This document shows positions 37,167 through 45,664 of a stretch of 64,000 nt of DNA, in pieces (within the stretch, counting starts at the first letter, position 1; every line of letters begins with the position of its first letter). This stretch comes from MPNO01 sp965205995. GTDB lineage: Bacteria > Pseudomonadota > Alphaproteobacteria > MPNO01. Below the pieces are notes generated by a model, which was not told where the DNA came from, made no database searches, and saw nothing but the letters and a program-made list of their open reading frames with translations. The DNA is taken from NCBI GenBank assembly GCA_965205995.1, contig OZ242200.1:2542001-2606000 (forward strand), read 5' to 3'. Made by a program: the position numbers and the translations under genes.

Positions 37167-39044
37167 ATGGCGACGAATCTAGCCGAGAAGCGGTCGGACG
37201 GGGAATCGCGGCGCAAATCCGTCGATGCCGTGGTCATCCGCTTTGCCGGCGATTCGGGCGACGGGATGCAGTTGACGGGGACCCAGTTCACCCAGTCGAC
37301 GGCGCTGATGGGGAACGATCTCGCCACGTTCCCGGATTTCCCGGCCGAGATCAGGGCGCCGGTGGGCACCACCTATGGCGTTTCGGCGTTCCAGATCAAC
37401 TTCGCCTCCTACGACGTCATGACCCCGGGCGATGCGCCGGACGTGCTGGTGGCGATGAACCCGGCGGCGCTGAAAGTGCATCTCCGTGACGTGCCCAAGG
37501 GCGGCACAATCGTCCTCAACACCGACGCCTTCTCCGACCGCAACATCGCCAAGGCGGGCTTCGAAGCCAACCCGCTGGAGGACGGCACGCTCGACAACTA
37601 CGTCACCATCGAGATCGACATCCAGAAGATGACCCTGGCCGCGGTCGCGGATATCGGGGTCACCAACAAGGAAGCCGTCCGCTGCAAGAACATGTGGGCG
37701 CTGGGCCTGATGTGCTGGATGTACGACCGCGACCGGCAGCCGACGGTCGACTGGCTCGAGCAGCGCTTCGGCAAGCGCTCGCCGGACATCGCCAAGGCCA
37801 ATATCGCCGCGCTCAACGCCGGCCACGCCTATGGCGAGACCGCCGAGCTGCCGAGCGGCATCCCGGCCTATGTCGTCCCCAGGGCGGATGTGCAGCCGGG
37901 CGTCTACCGCGCGGTGACCGGCACCGAGGCGGTCGCCTGGGGCCTGGTGACCGGCGCGCACAAGGCCGGGCTCCCGCTGTTCCTCGGCTCCTACCCGATC
38001 ACCCCGGCATCGGCGCTGCTGCACACCCTCACCGGCCTCAAGCAGTACGGCGTGACCACCTTCCAGGCGGAGGACGAGATCGCCGCGGTGTGCTCGGCGA
38101 TCGGCGCGTCCTTCGCCGGCTCGATCGGCGTCACCTCGAGCTCGGGGCCGGGCGTCGCGCTGAAGACCGAGGGGATCACGCTCGCCTTCGCCGCCGAGCT
38201 GCCGCTGGTGATCGTCAACAGCCAGCGCGGCGGCCCGTCGACCGGGCTGCCGACCAAGACCGAGCAATCCGACCTCTACCAGGCGGTCTATGGCCGCAAC
38301 GCCGATTCGCCCTTGCCGGTGGTCGCCTCCTGCACGGCGGGCGATTGCTTCTTCGCCGCCATCGAGGCGGTCCGGCTCGCCGTCACCTACATGACCCCGG
38401 TGATCCTGCTGACCGACGGCTATCTCGCAAACGCGGCCGAGCCGTGGGAGATCCCGGATGTCGACGAGGTCGCGGATTTCAAGGTCGACTTCGCCACCCT
38501 GGATCAGGGTTTCCACCCCTTCCTGCGCGATGAGAAGACGCTGGCGCGCAACTGGGCGGTCCCCGGAACGCCCGGGCTGATGCACCGGATCGGCGGCATC
38601 GAGAAGAACTACGATACCGGCCACATCTCCTACGATCCGGAGAACCACCACCGCATGACCAAGGTGCGGGCGGCCAAGGTGGACGGCATCGCCGACGACA
38701 TCCCCTTGCAGGAGGTCGCGGCCGGCCCGTCGAAGGGCAAGCTCGCCGTGGTCGGCTGGGGCTCGACCTTCGGCGCGATCAACCACGCGGTCACGCGCTC
38801 GCTCGCCGCCGGGCTCGACGTGGCCCATATCCACATCCGCCATATCTGGCCGCTGCCGCGCAATCTCGGCGAGCTGCTGGCGGGCTACGAGAAGATCCTG
38901 GTCCCCGAGATGAACAACGGCCAGTTGATCACCGTGCTGCGCGACCGCTTCCTGGTCCCCGCCGAGGGCCTCAACCAGATTTCCGGCCTGCCGTTCAAGG
39001 TCTCCGACCTGGAAGCGGCGATCCGCGAGCGCCTGGAGAGCTAG
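37167..39044 (+). CDS. korA: 2-oxoacid:ferredoxin oxidoreductase, fused gamma/alpha subunit
   Basis: 625 residues. An N-terminal gamma domain (VVIRFAGDSGDGMQLTGTQF) precedes the alpha domain with SYPITPASALLHTL, and SSGPGVALKTEGITLA and TGLPTKTEQSDLYQ also fit. This matches the two-subunit KorAB (2-oxoglutarate:ferredoxin oxidoreductase) form. It decarboxylates a 2-oxoacid to the acyl-CoA and reduces ferredoxin in the cytoplasm. It is divergent from the molybdenum hydroxylase operon and separated from korB by 1 nt. KorAB is the known supplier of low-potential electrons for aromatic-ring reduction in Thauera, which makes its position here notable. Confidence 0.93.
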   Translation: MATNLAEKRSDGESRRKSVDAVVIRFAGDSGDGMQLTGTQFTQSTALMGNDLATFPDFPAEIRAPVGTTYGVSAFQINFASYDVMTPGDAPDVLVAMNPAALKVHLRDVPKGGTIVLNTDAFSDRNIAKAGFEANPLEDGTLDNYVTIEIDIQKMTLAAVADIGVTNKEAVRCKNMWALGLMCWMYDRDRQPTVDWLEQRFGKRSPDIAKANIAALNAGHAYGETAELPSGIPAYVVPRADVQPGVYRAVTGTEAVAWGLVTGAHKAGLPLFLGSYPITPASALLHTLTGLKQYGVTTFQAEDEIAAVCSAIGASFAGSIGVTSSSGPGVALKTEGITLAFAAELPLVIVNSQRGGPSTGLPTKTEQSDLYQAVYGRNADSPLPVVASCTAGDCFFAAIEAVRLAVTYMTPVILLTDGYLANAAEPWEIPDVDEVADFKVDFATLDQGFHPFLRDEKTLARNWAVPGTPGLMHRIGGIEKNYDTGHISYDPENHHRMTKVRAAKVDGIADDIPLQEVAAGPSKGKLAVVGWGSTFGAINHAVTRSLAAGLDVAHIHIRHIWPLPRNLGELLAGYEKILVPEMNNGQLITVLRDRFLVPAEGLNQISGLPFKVSDLEAAIRERLES

Positions 39045-39045
39045 C

Positions 39046-40077
39046 ATGAACGTCCAGACCCCCGTCGAGCAGCTCAAGCCGGCCGATTACGCGTCGGACC
39101 AGGAGGTTCGCTGGTGCCCCGGCTGCGGCGATTACGCGATCGTCAAGTCGGTGCAGCGGACGATGGCCGACCTCCAGCTTGCGCCGGAAGAGGTGGTGTT
39201 CATCTCCGGCATCGGCTGCGCCGCGCGCTTCCCCTACTACATGGCGACCTACGGGTTCCACACGATCCACGGCCGCGCGCCGGCGATCGCCACGGGTACC
39301 AAGCTCGCCAACCCGGATCTCGACATCTGGGTGGTGATGGGCGACGGCGATTGCCTGTCGATCGGCGGCAACCACACGCTGCACGCGCTCAGGCGCAACG
39401 TCGACATCCAGATGCTGCTCTTCAACAACGAGATCTACGGCCTCACCAAGGGCCAGTACTCGCCGACCTCGCGGCTCGGCACGCGCTCGCCCTCGACCCC
39501 GCAGGGCTCGATCGACGCGCCGGTCAACGCGACCGTCTTCGCGCTCGGCGCCGGCGCCCGCTTCGTCGCGCGCTCGGTCGACACCAACCAGAAGCACCTC
39601 CCCGAGATGCTCAAGCGGGCGCATGCCCATCGCGGCGCGTCCTTCGTCGAGATCATCCAGAACTGCATCGTCTATAACGACGGCGCGTTCTCGGGCTGGA
39701 CGGACAAGCGCGCGGCCGCCGATTCGCAGATCGCCGTCGAGCACGGCAAGAAGCTGGTCTTCGGCAAGGACGGCGACAAGGGGCTCAGGCTCAACCGGGA
39801 CTCCCTCAGCCTCGAGGTCGCGACCATCGGCGAGGACGGCGTCACCGAGGACGACATCATGGTCCATGACGAGACCAACCGGGTGCTCGCCAATCTGCTG
39901 GGCGCGATGGAGCATCCCGAGTCCCCCGTAGCCATCGGCGTGCTCTACTGCAACCCGGCGGAAACCTACGATTCGGCGGTTCACAAGCAGCTCGGGGAAA
40001 CCCGGGAGAAGACGCCGCCGACCGACCTCAACGCGATGCTGCGCCGCGGCCGCACCTGGACGGTGGCGCCGGGCTAA
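39046..40077 (+). CDS. korB: 2-oxoacid:ferredoxin oxidoreductase, beta subunit
   Basis: 343 residues. The [4Fe-4S]/TPP subunit has WCPGCGDYAIV, GIGCAARFPYYM, and the thiamine-pyrophosphate motif GDGDCLSIGGNHTLHALRRN with the NNEIYGLTKGQYSPTS loop. A late stretch, NCIVYNDGAF, is typical of this family. It forms the active complex with KorA, and the 1-nt gap implies coupled translation. It is convergent with the vapC-type toxin gene (18-nt gap). Confidence 0.94.
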   Translation: MNVQTPVEQLKPADYASDQEVRWCPGCGDYAIVKSVQRTMADLQLAPEEVVFISGIGCAARFPYYMATYGFHTIHGRAPAIATGTKLANPDLDIWVVMGDGDCLSIGGNHTLHALRRNVDIQMLLFNNEIYGLTKGQYSPTSRLGTRSPSTPQGSIDAPVNATVFALGAGARFVARSVDTNQKHLPEMLKRAHAHRGASFVEIIQNCIVYNDGAFSGWTDKRAAADSQIAVEHGKKLVFGKDGDKGLRLNRDSLSLEVATIGEDGVTEDDIMVHDETNRVLANLLGAMEHPESPVAIGVLYCNPAETYDSAVHKQLGETREKTPPTDLNAMLRRGRTWTVAPG

Positions 40078-40095
40078 ATCCCTGGCGGCGGGGCT

Positions 40096-40554
40096 CTACG
40101 CTTCGAGCAGGGCCGCGAGGCGTGGCGCGGCATCGGCGGCGAAGGGGTTGATGAACTCGACGCCGCTCAGGCGTCGGCCGTGCTGCATGTCTTCGCTGAG
40201 GATCGCCGAACAACCGATTCGGCGAGAAGCGGCCCAGAGCACGGCATCCCAGAACGACAGCCGATGTTCCTCGACCGCATCCATTGCCTCGGCGAGCGCC
40301 GAACTGTCCGCCGAGGTCACCTGGAAGACGTCGAGCCAGCTGCGCACGAAGGCGCTTGCGCGGGCGGGCCGGAGGAGGTTCTTCCGTGTCGTCGCGTGAA
40401 AGAACTCGGCAAGCGCCTGCACCGTGAGCACGCAGTCGCGCCTTGCGGCCTGCCCCACGAGTTCCCGGGATCGCCGGTGGCGTTCCCCGGCATCGCGGTC
40501 GACGGCGTAGACGAGGATGTTGGTGTCGAGCGAGAAGCGGCCCTTAACGGTCAT
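40096..40554 (-). CDS. PIN-domain toxin (VapC family)
   Basis: 152 residues. The acidic PIN residues are present: Asp10 in SLDTNILVYAVD, Glu in ALAEFFHATT, and Asp in LSFWDAVLWAA, plus the last acidic site near ILSEDMQHG. Members cut specific RNAs and are held off by a cognate antitoxin. The start overlaps the upstream antitoxin by 11 bp. The C-terminal tail (DAAPRLAALLEA) is slightly longer than usual. The gene is convergent with korB. Confidence 0.9.
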   Translation of the reverse strand: MTVKGRFSLDTNILVYAVDRDAGERHRRSRELVGQAARRDCVLTVQALAEFFHATTRKNLLRPARASAFVRSWLDVFQVTSADSSALAEAMDAVEEHRLSFWDAVLWAASRRIGCSAILSEDMQHGRRLSGVEFINPFAADAAPRLAALLEA

Positions 40555-40789
40555 AAAGCTCTTCCCGTTCGACCCTGAGCCCGCCGAGCGGGGCGCCTTC
40601 CTCCAGCCGCGCCATCATCCGCGCATGGGCCGCCGCCCATTCCGGATCCGCGGTCTTGTCGGCCGTGTGGGGAACCAGCCTGGCGATCGGGCGGCCGCGC
40701 CGGGTGATCACGATGTCTCCGCCCTGCTCGACCTCCTTGATCAGCCGGGAAAACTCCTGGTTGGCGGTCATTAGCGAAACGATGCGCAT
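40544..40789 (-). CDS. Phd/YefM-type antitoxin
   Basis: 81 residues from the ATG at 40789. The Phd/YefM DNA-binding N-terminus is clear: MRIVSLMTANQEFSRLIKEV, then GGDIVITRRGRPIARLVP. The C-terminal part (ARMMARLEEGAPLGGL) should bind and neutralise the PIN toxin, whose gene it overlaps by 11 bp. Repeated TATAGTA words lie just upstream and are the probable autoregulatory site. Confidence 0.9.
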   Translation of the reverse strand: MRIVSLMTANQEFSRLIKEVEQGGDIVITRRGRPIARLVPHTADKTADPEWAAAHARMMARLEEGAPLGGLRVEREELYDR

Positions 40790-40803
40790 CGGCCGGATCC
40801 GGT

Positions 40804-40817
40804 TATAGTATATAGTA
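40804..40817. promoter_or_regulatory. Tandem TATAGTA words, probable promoter/operator of the antitoxin operon
   Basis: Two copies of TATAGTA in direct succession, followed by TATATAT, lie 15 nt upstream of the antitoxin start in otherwise GC-rich DNA. This is a likely -10 region and antitoxin-binding site. Confidence 0.55.
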
Positions 40818-40939
40818 TATATATCGACGCCGGTTGCGTTAGTCAAGGTGGGCGCGGCGCGCCTCGCCCCCCCCCCGGGGCTTTACCGGTCAGGCCGCGT
40901 GGCTATCATGGCGCCGGCCAGACCCGGGGGGAGTCCTTG

Positions 40940-42256
40940 ATGCCGAGAAGCGTTGCCGTCGTGGGATCGGGGCCCGGCGGCATGTATGCCGCGCAGGGGC
41001 TGATCGACAAATCTCCCGGCTGCTGCGTCGACGTTTTCGACCGCCTGCCCTCGCCGTTCGGCCTGATCCGCGGCGGCGTCGCGCCCGACCACCAGACCAC
41101 CAAGAAGATCTCCCGCGCCTTCGAGAAGACGATGCTGTCCGACGGGGTGCGCTTCATCGGCAATGTCGAGATCGGCCGCGACGTGGAGATCGGCGAGATC
41201 GAGCGGATCTACGACGCGGTGGTGCTCGCCTATGGCGCGCCCAACGACAACCGGCTCGGCATCGCCGGCGAGGACAAGGCGAACGTCTTCGGCTCAAACG
41301 CCTTCGTCGGCTGGTACAACTGCCATCCCGATTTCATCGACCTCGACCCCGATCTCGATATCGGGGCGGCGGTGGTGATCGGCGTCGGCAATGTCGCCGT
41401 CGACGTCGCCCGGGTGCTCGCCAAGACCCGCCGCGAGATGTCGGTCACCGACCTCCCCGACTACGCCGGCGAGGCGATCGAGGCCTCGCCGGTCGAGGAT
41501 ATCCACATGTTCGGCCGGCGCGGGCCGGTCGAGGCGGTGTTCACCAATGTCGAGCTGCGCGAGATGGGCCAGCTCGAGAACGCGCAGCCCATCGTCGACC
41601 TCGACCAGCTTCCCGAGGAGGTGGTGGCGCCGGGGATGAGCGACCGCGATTTGCGCCTGCGCATCCGCAATATCGAGACGCTGCGGAGCTTCGCCGGCGT
41701 ATCGGGCGAGGGCAAGCGCAAGCGCGTCCATTTCCGCTTCTTCTGTTCGCCGGTGGAGATCCTGGGCGGCGACCGGGTCGAGGGGGTGCGGATGGAGAAC
41801 ACCCGGGTCGAGAACGGCCGCGCGGTGCCGACCGGCGAGACCTTCGAAATCCCCTGCGGGATGGTGATCACCTGTATCGGCTCGCGGGCAGACGCCCTCG
41901 ATTCGGTGCCGTTCGACGACCGCCGGGGGATCGTCGTCCACCAGGACGGACGGGTGCGCGACGGGCTCTACGCGGCGGGCTGGGTCAAGCGCGGCGCGGT
42001 CGGCACCATCGGCACCAACAAGAACGATTCGCTCGACGTGGTCGAGCGCATGATCGCCGAGTTCTCCGGCGCCGAAAGGGACGGGCCGGGCGCGTTCGAC
42101 CGGATCGCCGCAGAGCGCGGGCTGCGCGTGGTCTCCTACCCGGAGTGGCGGATCATCGACCGCCTCGAGGAGCAGGCGGCCCCCGACGGCGCGCCGCGCA
42201 TGAAATTCGTCACCCCCGCCGCCATGCTGGACGCGCTGGACGCGAACGGCGGCTGA
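40940..42256 (+). CDS. Adrenodoxin-type ferredoxin-NADP+ reductase (FprA-like)
   Basis: 438 residues from the ATG at 40940, with GGGGGGAG upstream. The FAD loop VAVVGSGPGGMYAAQGL opens the protein, then DVFDRLPSPFGLIRGGVAPDH. The NADPH domain has VVIGVGNVAVDVARVLAK, with FGRRGPVEAVF. Near the end, GWVKRGAVGTIGTNK is diagnostic of the adrenodoxin reductase family. It exchanges electrons between NADP(H) and ferredoxin. Close to KorAB and a ferredoxin-type reductase, it could buffer the ferredoxin pool. Convergent with the NYN gene. Confidence 0.92.
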   Translation: MPRSVAVVGSGPGGMYAAQGLIDKSPGCCVDVFDRLPSPFGLIRGGVAPDHQTTKKISRAFEKTMLSDGVRFIGNVEIGRDVEIGEIERIYDAVVLAYGAPNDNRLGIAGEDKANVFGSNAFVGWYNCHPDFIDLDPDLDIGAAVVIGVGNVAVDVARVLAKTRREMSVTDLPDYAGEAIEASPVEDIHMFGRRGPVEAVFTNVELREMGQLENAQPIVDLDQLPEEVVAPGMSDRDLRLRIRNIETLRSFAGVSGEGKRKRVHFRFFCSPVEILGGDRVEGVRMENTRVENGRAVPTGETFEIPCGMVITCIGSRADALDSVPFDDRRGIVVHQDGRVRDGLYAAGWVKRGAVGTIGTNKNDSLDVVERMIAEFSGAERDGPGAFDRIAAERGLRVVSYPEWRIIDRLEEQAAPDGAPRMKFVTPAAMLDALDANGG

Positions 42257-42279
42257 GCCCTCTATCCGCTACCGGGCCG

Positions 42280-43038
42280 CTAGCGGGTCCTGCCGCTTGG
42301 CTTCTTGGCCGCCGGCTTGCGGCGGATGTATACCGACTCGCCGGGTTCCCTGAGCACCTCGAAACCGCCGGACCGGGTGACCAGCGTGCTGAGATTGGGG
42401 CATCCATAGGTCCTCGGATCGAAGTCGGGCGCCGCGCCGTAGATGAGTTTGCCGACGCTGCCGAGATCCACCCAGCCGTCGTCGTCCGCGCCCTCCATCG
42501 CCTTGACGACGATCTTCACGGCCTTCGACGGCGGCTGCTTCTTCTCCGCCGCCGCCGCGGTCGTGCTGCTGGCGCCGTCCTTCTCCGCGACGGCCTCGAC
42601 CAGGTTCTCGACATAGATGAAGCGGGTGCAGGCGTTGCGGAACGCCTCCGGCGTCTTGCGCTCGCCGAATCCGTAGACCGCGAGCCCGTCCTCGCGCAGC
42701 CGTTGCGCGAGCCGCGTGAAGTCGCTGTCGGAGCTGACCAGGCAGAAACCGTCGAGCTTGCCCTTGTGCATCAGGTCCATGGCGTCGATGACAAGCGCGA
42801 TGTCGGCGGCGTTCTTGCCGGTGGTGTTGCTGCGCTGCTGGTTTTGCAGGATCGCCAGCGACTTGATCGCGCCGTCCCAGCCGGCGAGGCGGCTGCTCGA
42901 GAAGTCGCCGAAAATGCGCCGTACATTCGCCTCGCCCAAGGTGACGATCTCCTCGAAGATCGCCTGCGCATAGCGGGCGCTGGTGTTGTCGGCATCGATC
43001 AGCACGGCGAGGCTCTTGGGCGCTCCGTTATCGGCCAT
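42280..43038 (-). CDS. NYN-domain (LabA/DUF88-like) protein with C-terminal OST-HTH/LOTUS-like domain
   Basis: 252 residues. The N-terminal NYN domain has the PIN-like acidic pattern: AVLIDADNTS, NAADIALVIDAMDL and LVSSDSDFTRLAQRLRE. A linker rich in Ala and Lys (TTAAAAEKKQPPS) leads to a C-terminal winged-helix-like OST-HTH region (WVDLGSVGKLIYGAAPDFDPRTYG). Such proteins are likely RNA-binding nucleases. It is downstream of marR and overlaps it by 11 bp, so it would be coexpressed with that regulator. Confidence 0.88.
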   Translation of the reverse strand: MADNGAPKSLAVLIDADNTSARYAQAIFEEIVTLGEANVRRIFGDFSSSRLAGWDGAIKSLAILQNQQRSNTTGKNAADIALVIDAMDLMHKGKLDGFCLVSSDSDFTRLAQRLREDGLAVYGFGERKTPEAFRNACTRFIYVENLVEAVAEKDGASSTTAAAAEKKQPPSKAVKIVVKAMEGADDDGWVDLGSVGKLIYGAAPDFDPRTYGCPNLSTLVTRSGGFEVLREPGESVYIRRKPAAKKPSGRTR

Positions 43039-43531
43039 GATCGTTCCTCCGGGCGTCCCCGTTCGAGTTCCAGGCGAGGCGCCTCAACAGCGACAGGAAG
43101 GACCGGCGCTCGGCCTCGCTGAGGCCGGCCAGGGTCTGGTCGGTGATCGCGTGGCCGTTGGGCATGGCGGCGGCGACGAGCCGGCACCCGCCGGCGGTGA
43201 GGCTCAGGACGACGCGGCGCCGGTCTCCCGGGTCGGGCTTGCGGTCGATCAGCCCGCGCGCGAGCAGCCGCTTGATGACGCCCTGCATGGTGGCCGCGTC
43301 CATCGCGGTGCGCCGGCCGAGCTCGTTCTGCGAGACCTCGCCGAGATCGTCGAGCTTGACCAGGGCGGCGAATTGCAGCGGGGTGAGCTGCGCATCGCCG
43401 ATCATCTCCTGGAAGATCGCCGCGTGGCGCTGATGCGCGCGGCGCAGGAGATGGCCGACCTGGTCCTCCAGCACATAGGCCGGGCCCGCTTCGATTCCGT
43501 CTTGCCGTGCGGCGAGAGCAGCCGGTTTCAT
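43028..43531 (-). CDS. MarR-family transcriptional regulator
   Basis: 167 residues from the ATG at 43531, preceded by GAAGG. A TTG further upstream lies inside the operator-like repeat and is less likely. The winged helix is clear: LTPLQFAALVKLDDLGEVSQNELGRR, the recognition helix AATMQGVIKRLLARGL, and the wing RKPDPGDRRRVVLSLTAGG. It should bind an aromatic or heterocyclic ligand and release DNA. A 14-bp inverted repeat lies 19 nt upstream of its start, and a near copy lies in front of the molybdenum hydroxylase operon, so that operon is the likely target. MarR proteins such as BadR control anaerobic aromatic degradation in Rhodopseudomonas; that analogy is inference. Confidence 0.9.
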   Translation of the reverse strand: MKPAALAARQDGIEAGPAYVLEDQVGHLLRRAHQRHAAIFQEMIGDAQLTPLQFAALVKLDDLGEVSQNELGRRTAMDAATMQGVIKRLLARGLIDRKPDPGDRRRVVLSLTAGGCRLVAAAMPNGHAITDQTLAGLSEAERRSFLSLLRRLAWNSNGDARRNDHGR

Positions 43532-43549
43532 CCGAGCCTTCGAAAAATC

Positions 43550-43563
43550 GTTTGTACACAAAC
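43550..43563. promoter_or_regulatory. Putative MarR autoregulatory operator
   Basis: GTTTGTACACAAAC: perfect 6-bp arms (GTTTGT/ACAAAC) with a 2-nt centre, 19 nt upstream of the marR ATG. A near-identical site stands in front of the molybdenum hydroxylase operon (36917-36930). The short AAAAA/TTTTT context favours promoter overlap, so binding would repress marR itself. Confidence 0.75.
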
Positions 43564-43624
43564 AATGGCCGAGCCCCGGAACAGGGTCAAGCGCGCGCCG
43601 GGGATTGTCCGGCTGCCCGAATGA

Positions 43625-44338
43625 CTACAATGTTCGGCTCTGGCCGGCCGCCCGCAGCTTCTGCAGGTCGTTGATGAGTATGCGTTTGTAACTGATCGTG
43701 ATCACGCCTTCCGACTCGAGCGACTTGAGGGCACGATTCACGCACTGGCGCGACAGCGAGAGCATCGACGACAGCTCGTACTGGTTGATTTCCAGATTGA
43801 CGATCGGGGCTGCGGTTCTGCGCACGGAGAAGTAACCCGTCGAAATGCCCCACAGACACTGCGCGACGCGATCCAGCGGCTTCAGAAATGCCAGACGATC
43901 GTTGAACAGACACATGCACCGGGTTCGTTCGCAGAGCAGCATCACCACCTTCTCGCATAACGGTCCGTTCGAGAACACGATGCTGCGGAATGCGGCTCTG
44001 GGCAGGAGAACGACCGTCGCGTGGTCGACGACGGTCGCGAAGTGGATGCTCGGCAATTCGTCCATTGTCGATACGAGCCCGTGAATCTCGCCGGCGGATA
44101 GCGTTCCGAAATTCAACCGGTCCCCGTCCTCCGAGAGACTCTCCAGGCGCACCGCCCCCTCGACGATCAAATACGCGCCCTCGACCACTTCGCTGACATG
44201 GCCGATCATGCTGCCGTCCGGAAGGGTCTTCGCCACGGCGATGGATTCGAGTTGTCTTCGCGTCCCTTCGTCCACGCCCACGAAGAGCCGGTGCGCGTCA
44301 GGATATTTCCAGAGAAGCTCACGGGCAGCCATGTTCAT
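43625..44338 (-). CDS. Crp/Fnr-family transcriptional regulator
   Basis: 237 residues from the ATG at 44338, with GGGGAGA upstream. A cNMP-binding-type beta barrel (EGAYLIVEGAVRLESLSEDG, LSAGEIHGLVSTM) precedes the dimer helix. The C-terminal HTH is YELSSMLSLSRQCVNRALKSLESEGV, with the Crp-like contacts S-R-x-x-x-N-R. No N-terminal cysteine cluster for an Fnr-type iron-sulfur sensor is seen, so it is not an oxygen sensor of that type. It is divergent from the TRAP dctPQM operon (224 nt between starts) and is a candidate regulator of it. Confidence 0.88.
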   Translation of the reverse strand: MNMAARELLWKYPDAHRLFVGVDEGTRRQLESIAVAKTLPDGSMIGHVSEVVEGAYLIVEGAVRLESLSEDGDRLNFGTLSAGEIHGLVSTMDELPSIHFATVVDHATVVLLPRAAFRSIVFSNGPLCEKVVMLLCERTRCMCLFNDRLAFLKPLDRVAQCLWGISTGYFSVRRTAAPIVNLEINQYELSSMLSLSRQCVNRALKSLESEGVITISYKRILINDLQKLRAAGQSRTL

Positions 44339-44562
44339 GGCGTGTCTCCCCGGTACCGACGCCCCGCGGGCCGCGCTTTGTCGAAACCTGTCCGTGGCCT
44401 GGCGCGGCATCCGTCGGAGGCCGGTGGCCGGATTGTAGCGCCGACGACAATGTCCGCAATCGACATAACGGTAAAGTCACCATCCCGATGCACAGGCTGC
44501 CGGTTCGCCGGGAAGGCGCGCGACCGCCCGACGCAAAAAATTCATGGAAGGAGCGAACGTCG

Positions 44563-45585
44563 ATGAAGCATATCCTCGCCGCGACCGGCGCGGCCCTCGC
44601 GATGACTGCGCTGACGCCGGCAACCCAGGCCGCAACCGAATTCAACTTCTCCAACTGGCTTCCGTGGACCCACAAGCTGACCACGGGTCTTTACGTCCCG
44701 TGGATGAAGGACATCGAGGAGAAAACCGGCGGGCGGGTGACATTCCGCAAGCTGCCCAAACCGGTCGCCCATCCGCGCGCGCATCTGGATGCGGTGCGCA
44801 CCGGCCAGGCCGATGCCGGGTTCGGCGTGCATGGATATTCGCCGAAGCGTCTGCGCGCCTATCTGTTCAGCGAATTTTCGCTGCTCGGCGAAAGCGCGGT
44901 GGCGACGTCGGTGGCCTTCCACCGCACCTATGAGAAGTTCTTCAAGGACAAGGGCCACTACAAGGGCGTCCATATGATCGGCCTTTACACCCACGGCCCC
45001 GGTGTCATCCACCACTCCAGCAGGGTCATCCAGTCGATCGCCGACATGAAGGGCCAGAAAATCCGGACCGGCGGTCCGGTGCCGCGCGCGATCATCGAGA
45101 ACTGGGGCGGCATTTCGATCCGGCAGCCGGCGCCGAAATCATACGAGTTGCTGTCGACCGGGGTCGTCGACGGCGTCACTTTCCCATACGAGTCGCTGAT
45201 CGGTTTCAAGATCGCCAATTTGGTGAAGTTCCACACCGAACTTCCCGGCGGGCTCTATTGTTCGGGCTTCTACACGATGATCGGCAAGAAGAAATACGAC
45301 AGCCTGTCGGCGGCCGACCGGAAAATCGTCGACGATCTTTCGGGCGAGGCCTTCGCCCTGCGCGCCGGCAAGGTGTGGGACCGGAACGACGCCGAGGGGC
45401 TGGCGGCGGCCAAGAAGGACGGCCACACCTTCGCCAAGGCGACGCCCGAGATGGTGGCGTCGGTGAAGGCGCTGAAGGCCAAGCTCGAAGCGAGCTATGC
45501 CGCCGACATGAAGAAGGAGGGCATCGACGGCGCGGCCGTGCTTAAATATTTCTATGGGGAGCTCGCGAAACTGGAGGCCAAGTAG
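44563..45585 (+). CDS. dctP: TRAP transporter substrate-binding protein (DctP family)
   Basis: 340 residues from the ATG at 44563, following GGAAGGAG. A signal peptide (MKHILAATGAALAMTALTPA, cut after TQA) makes it periplasmic. The mature protein begins ATEFNFSNWLPWTHKLTTGL. The substrate helix region is ADMKGQKIRTGGPVPRAIIENWGG, with the Arg expected to bind the ligand carboxylate. LLSTGVVDGVTFPYESLIGFKI is the usual second-domain segment. It is the first gene of a complete TRAP operon. Confidence 0.93.
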   Translation: MKHILAATGAALAMTALTPATQAATEFNFSNWLPWTHKLTTGLYVPWMKDIEEKTGGRVTFRKLPKPVAHPRAHLDAVRTGQADAGFGVHGYSPKRLRAYLFSEFSLLGESAVATSVAFHRTYEKFFKDKGHYKGVHMIGLYTHGPGVIHHSSRVIQSIADMKGQKIRTGGPVPRAIIENWGGISIRQPAPKSYELLSTGVVDGVTFPYESLIGFKIANLVKFHTELPGGLYCSGFYTMIGKKKYDSLSAADRKIVDDLSGEAFALRAGKVWDRNDAEGLAAAKKDGHTFAKATPEMVASVKALKAKLEASYAADMKKEGIDGAAVLKYFYGELAKLEAK

Positions 45586-45664
45586 CCGCCATCGCATCGA
45601 CCGGTTGCAGCGGCGGAGCCCCGCCGGACCCGCCGCCGCGGCCGGACCCGAAAGACCGTAGCGC

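Noticed and set aside
37179..39077. 632-codon minus-strand frame opposite korA
   Set aside because: Antisense shadow; korA shows YPITP and the other family motifs.
43625..44338. Crp/Fnr-type regulator as an oxygen-sensing Fnr/AadR protein
   Set aside because: No N-terminal cysteine cluster is present, so direct oxygen sensing of the Fnr type is not supported.
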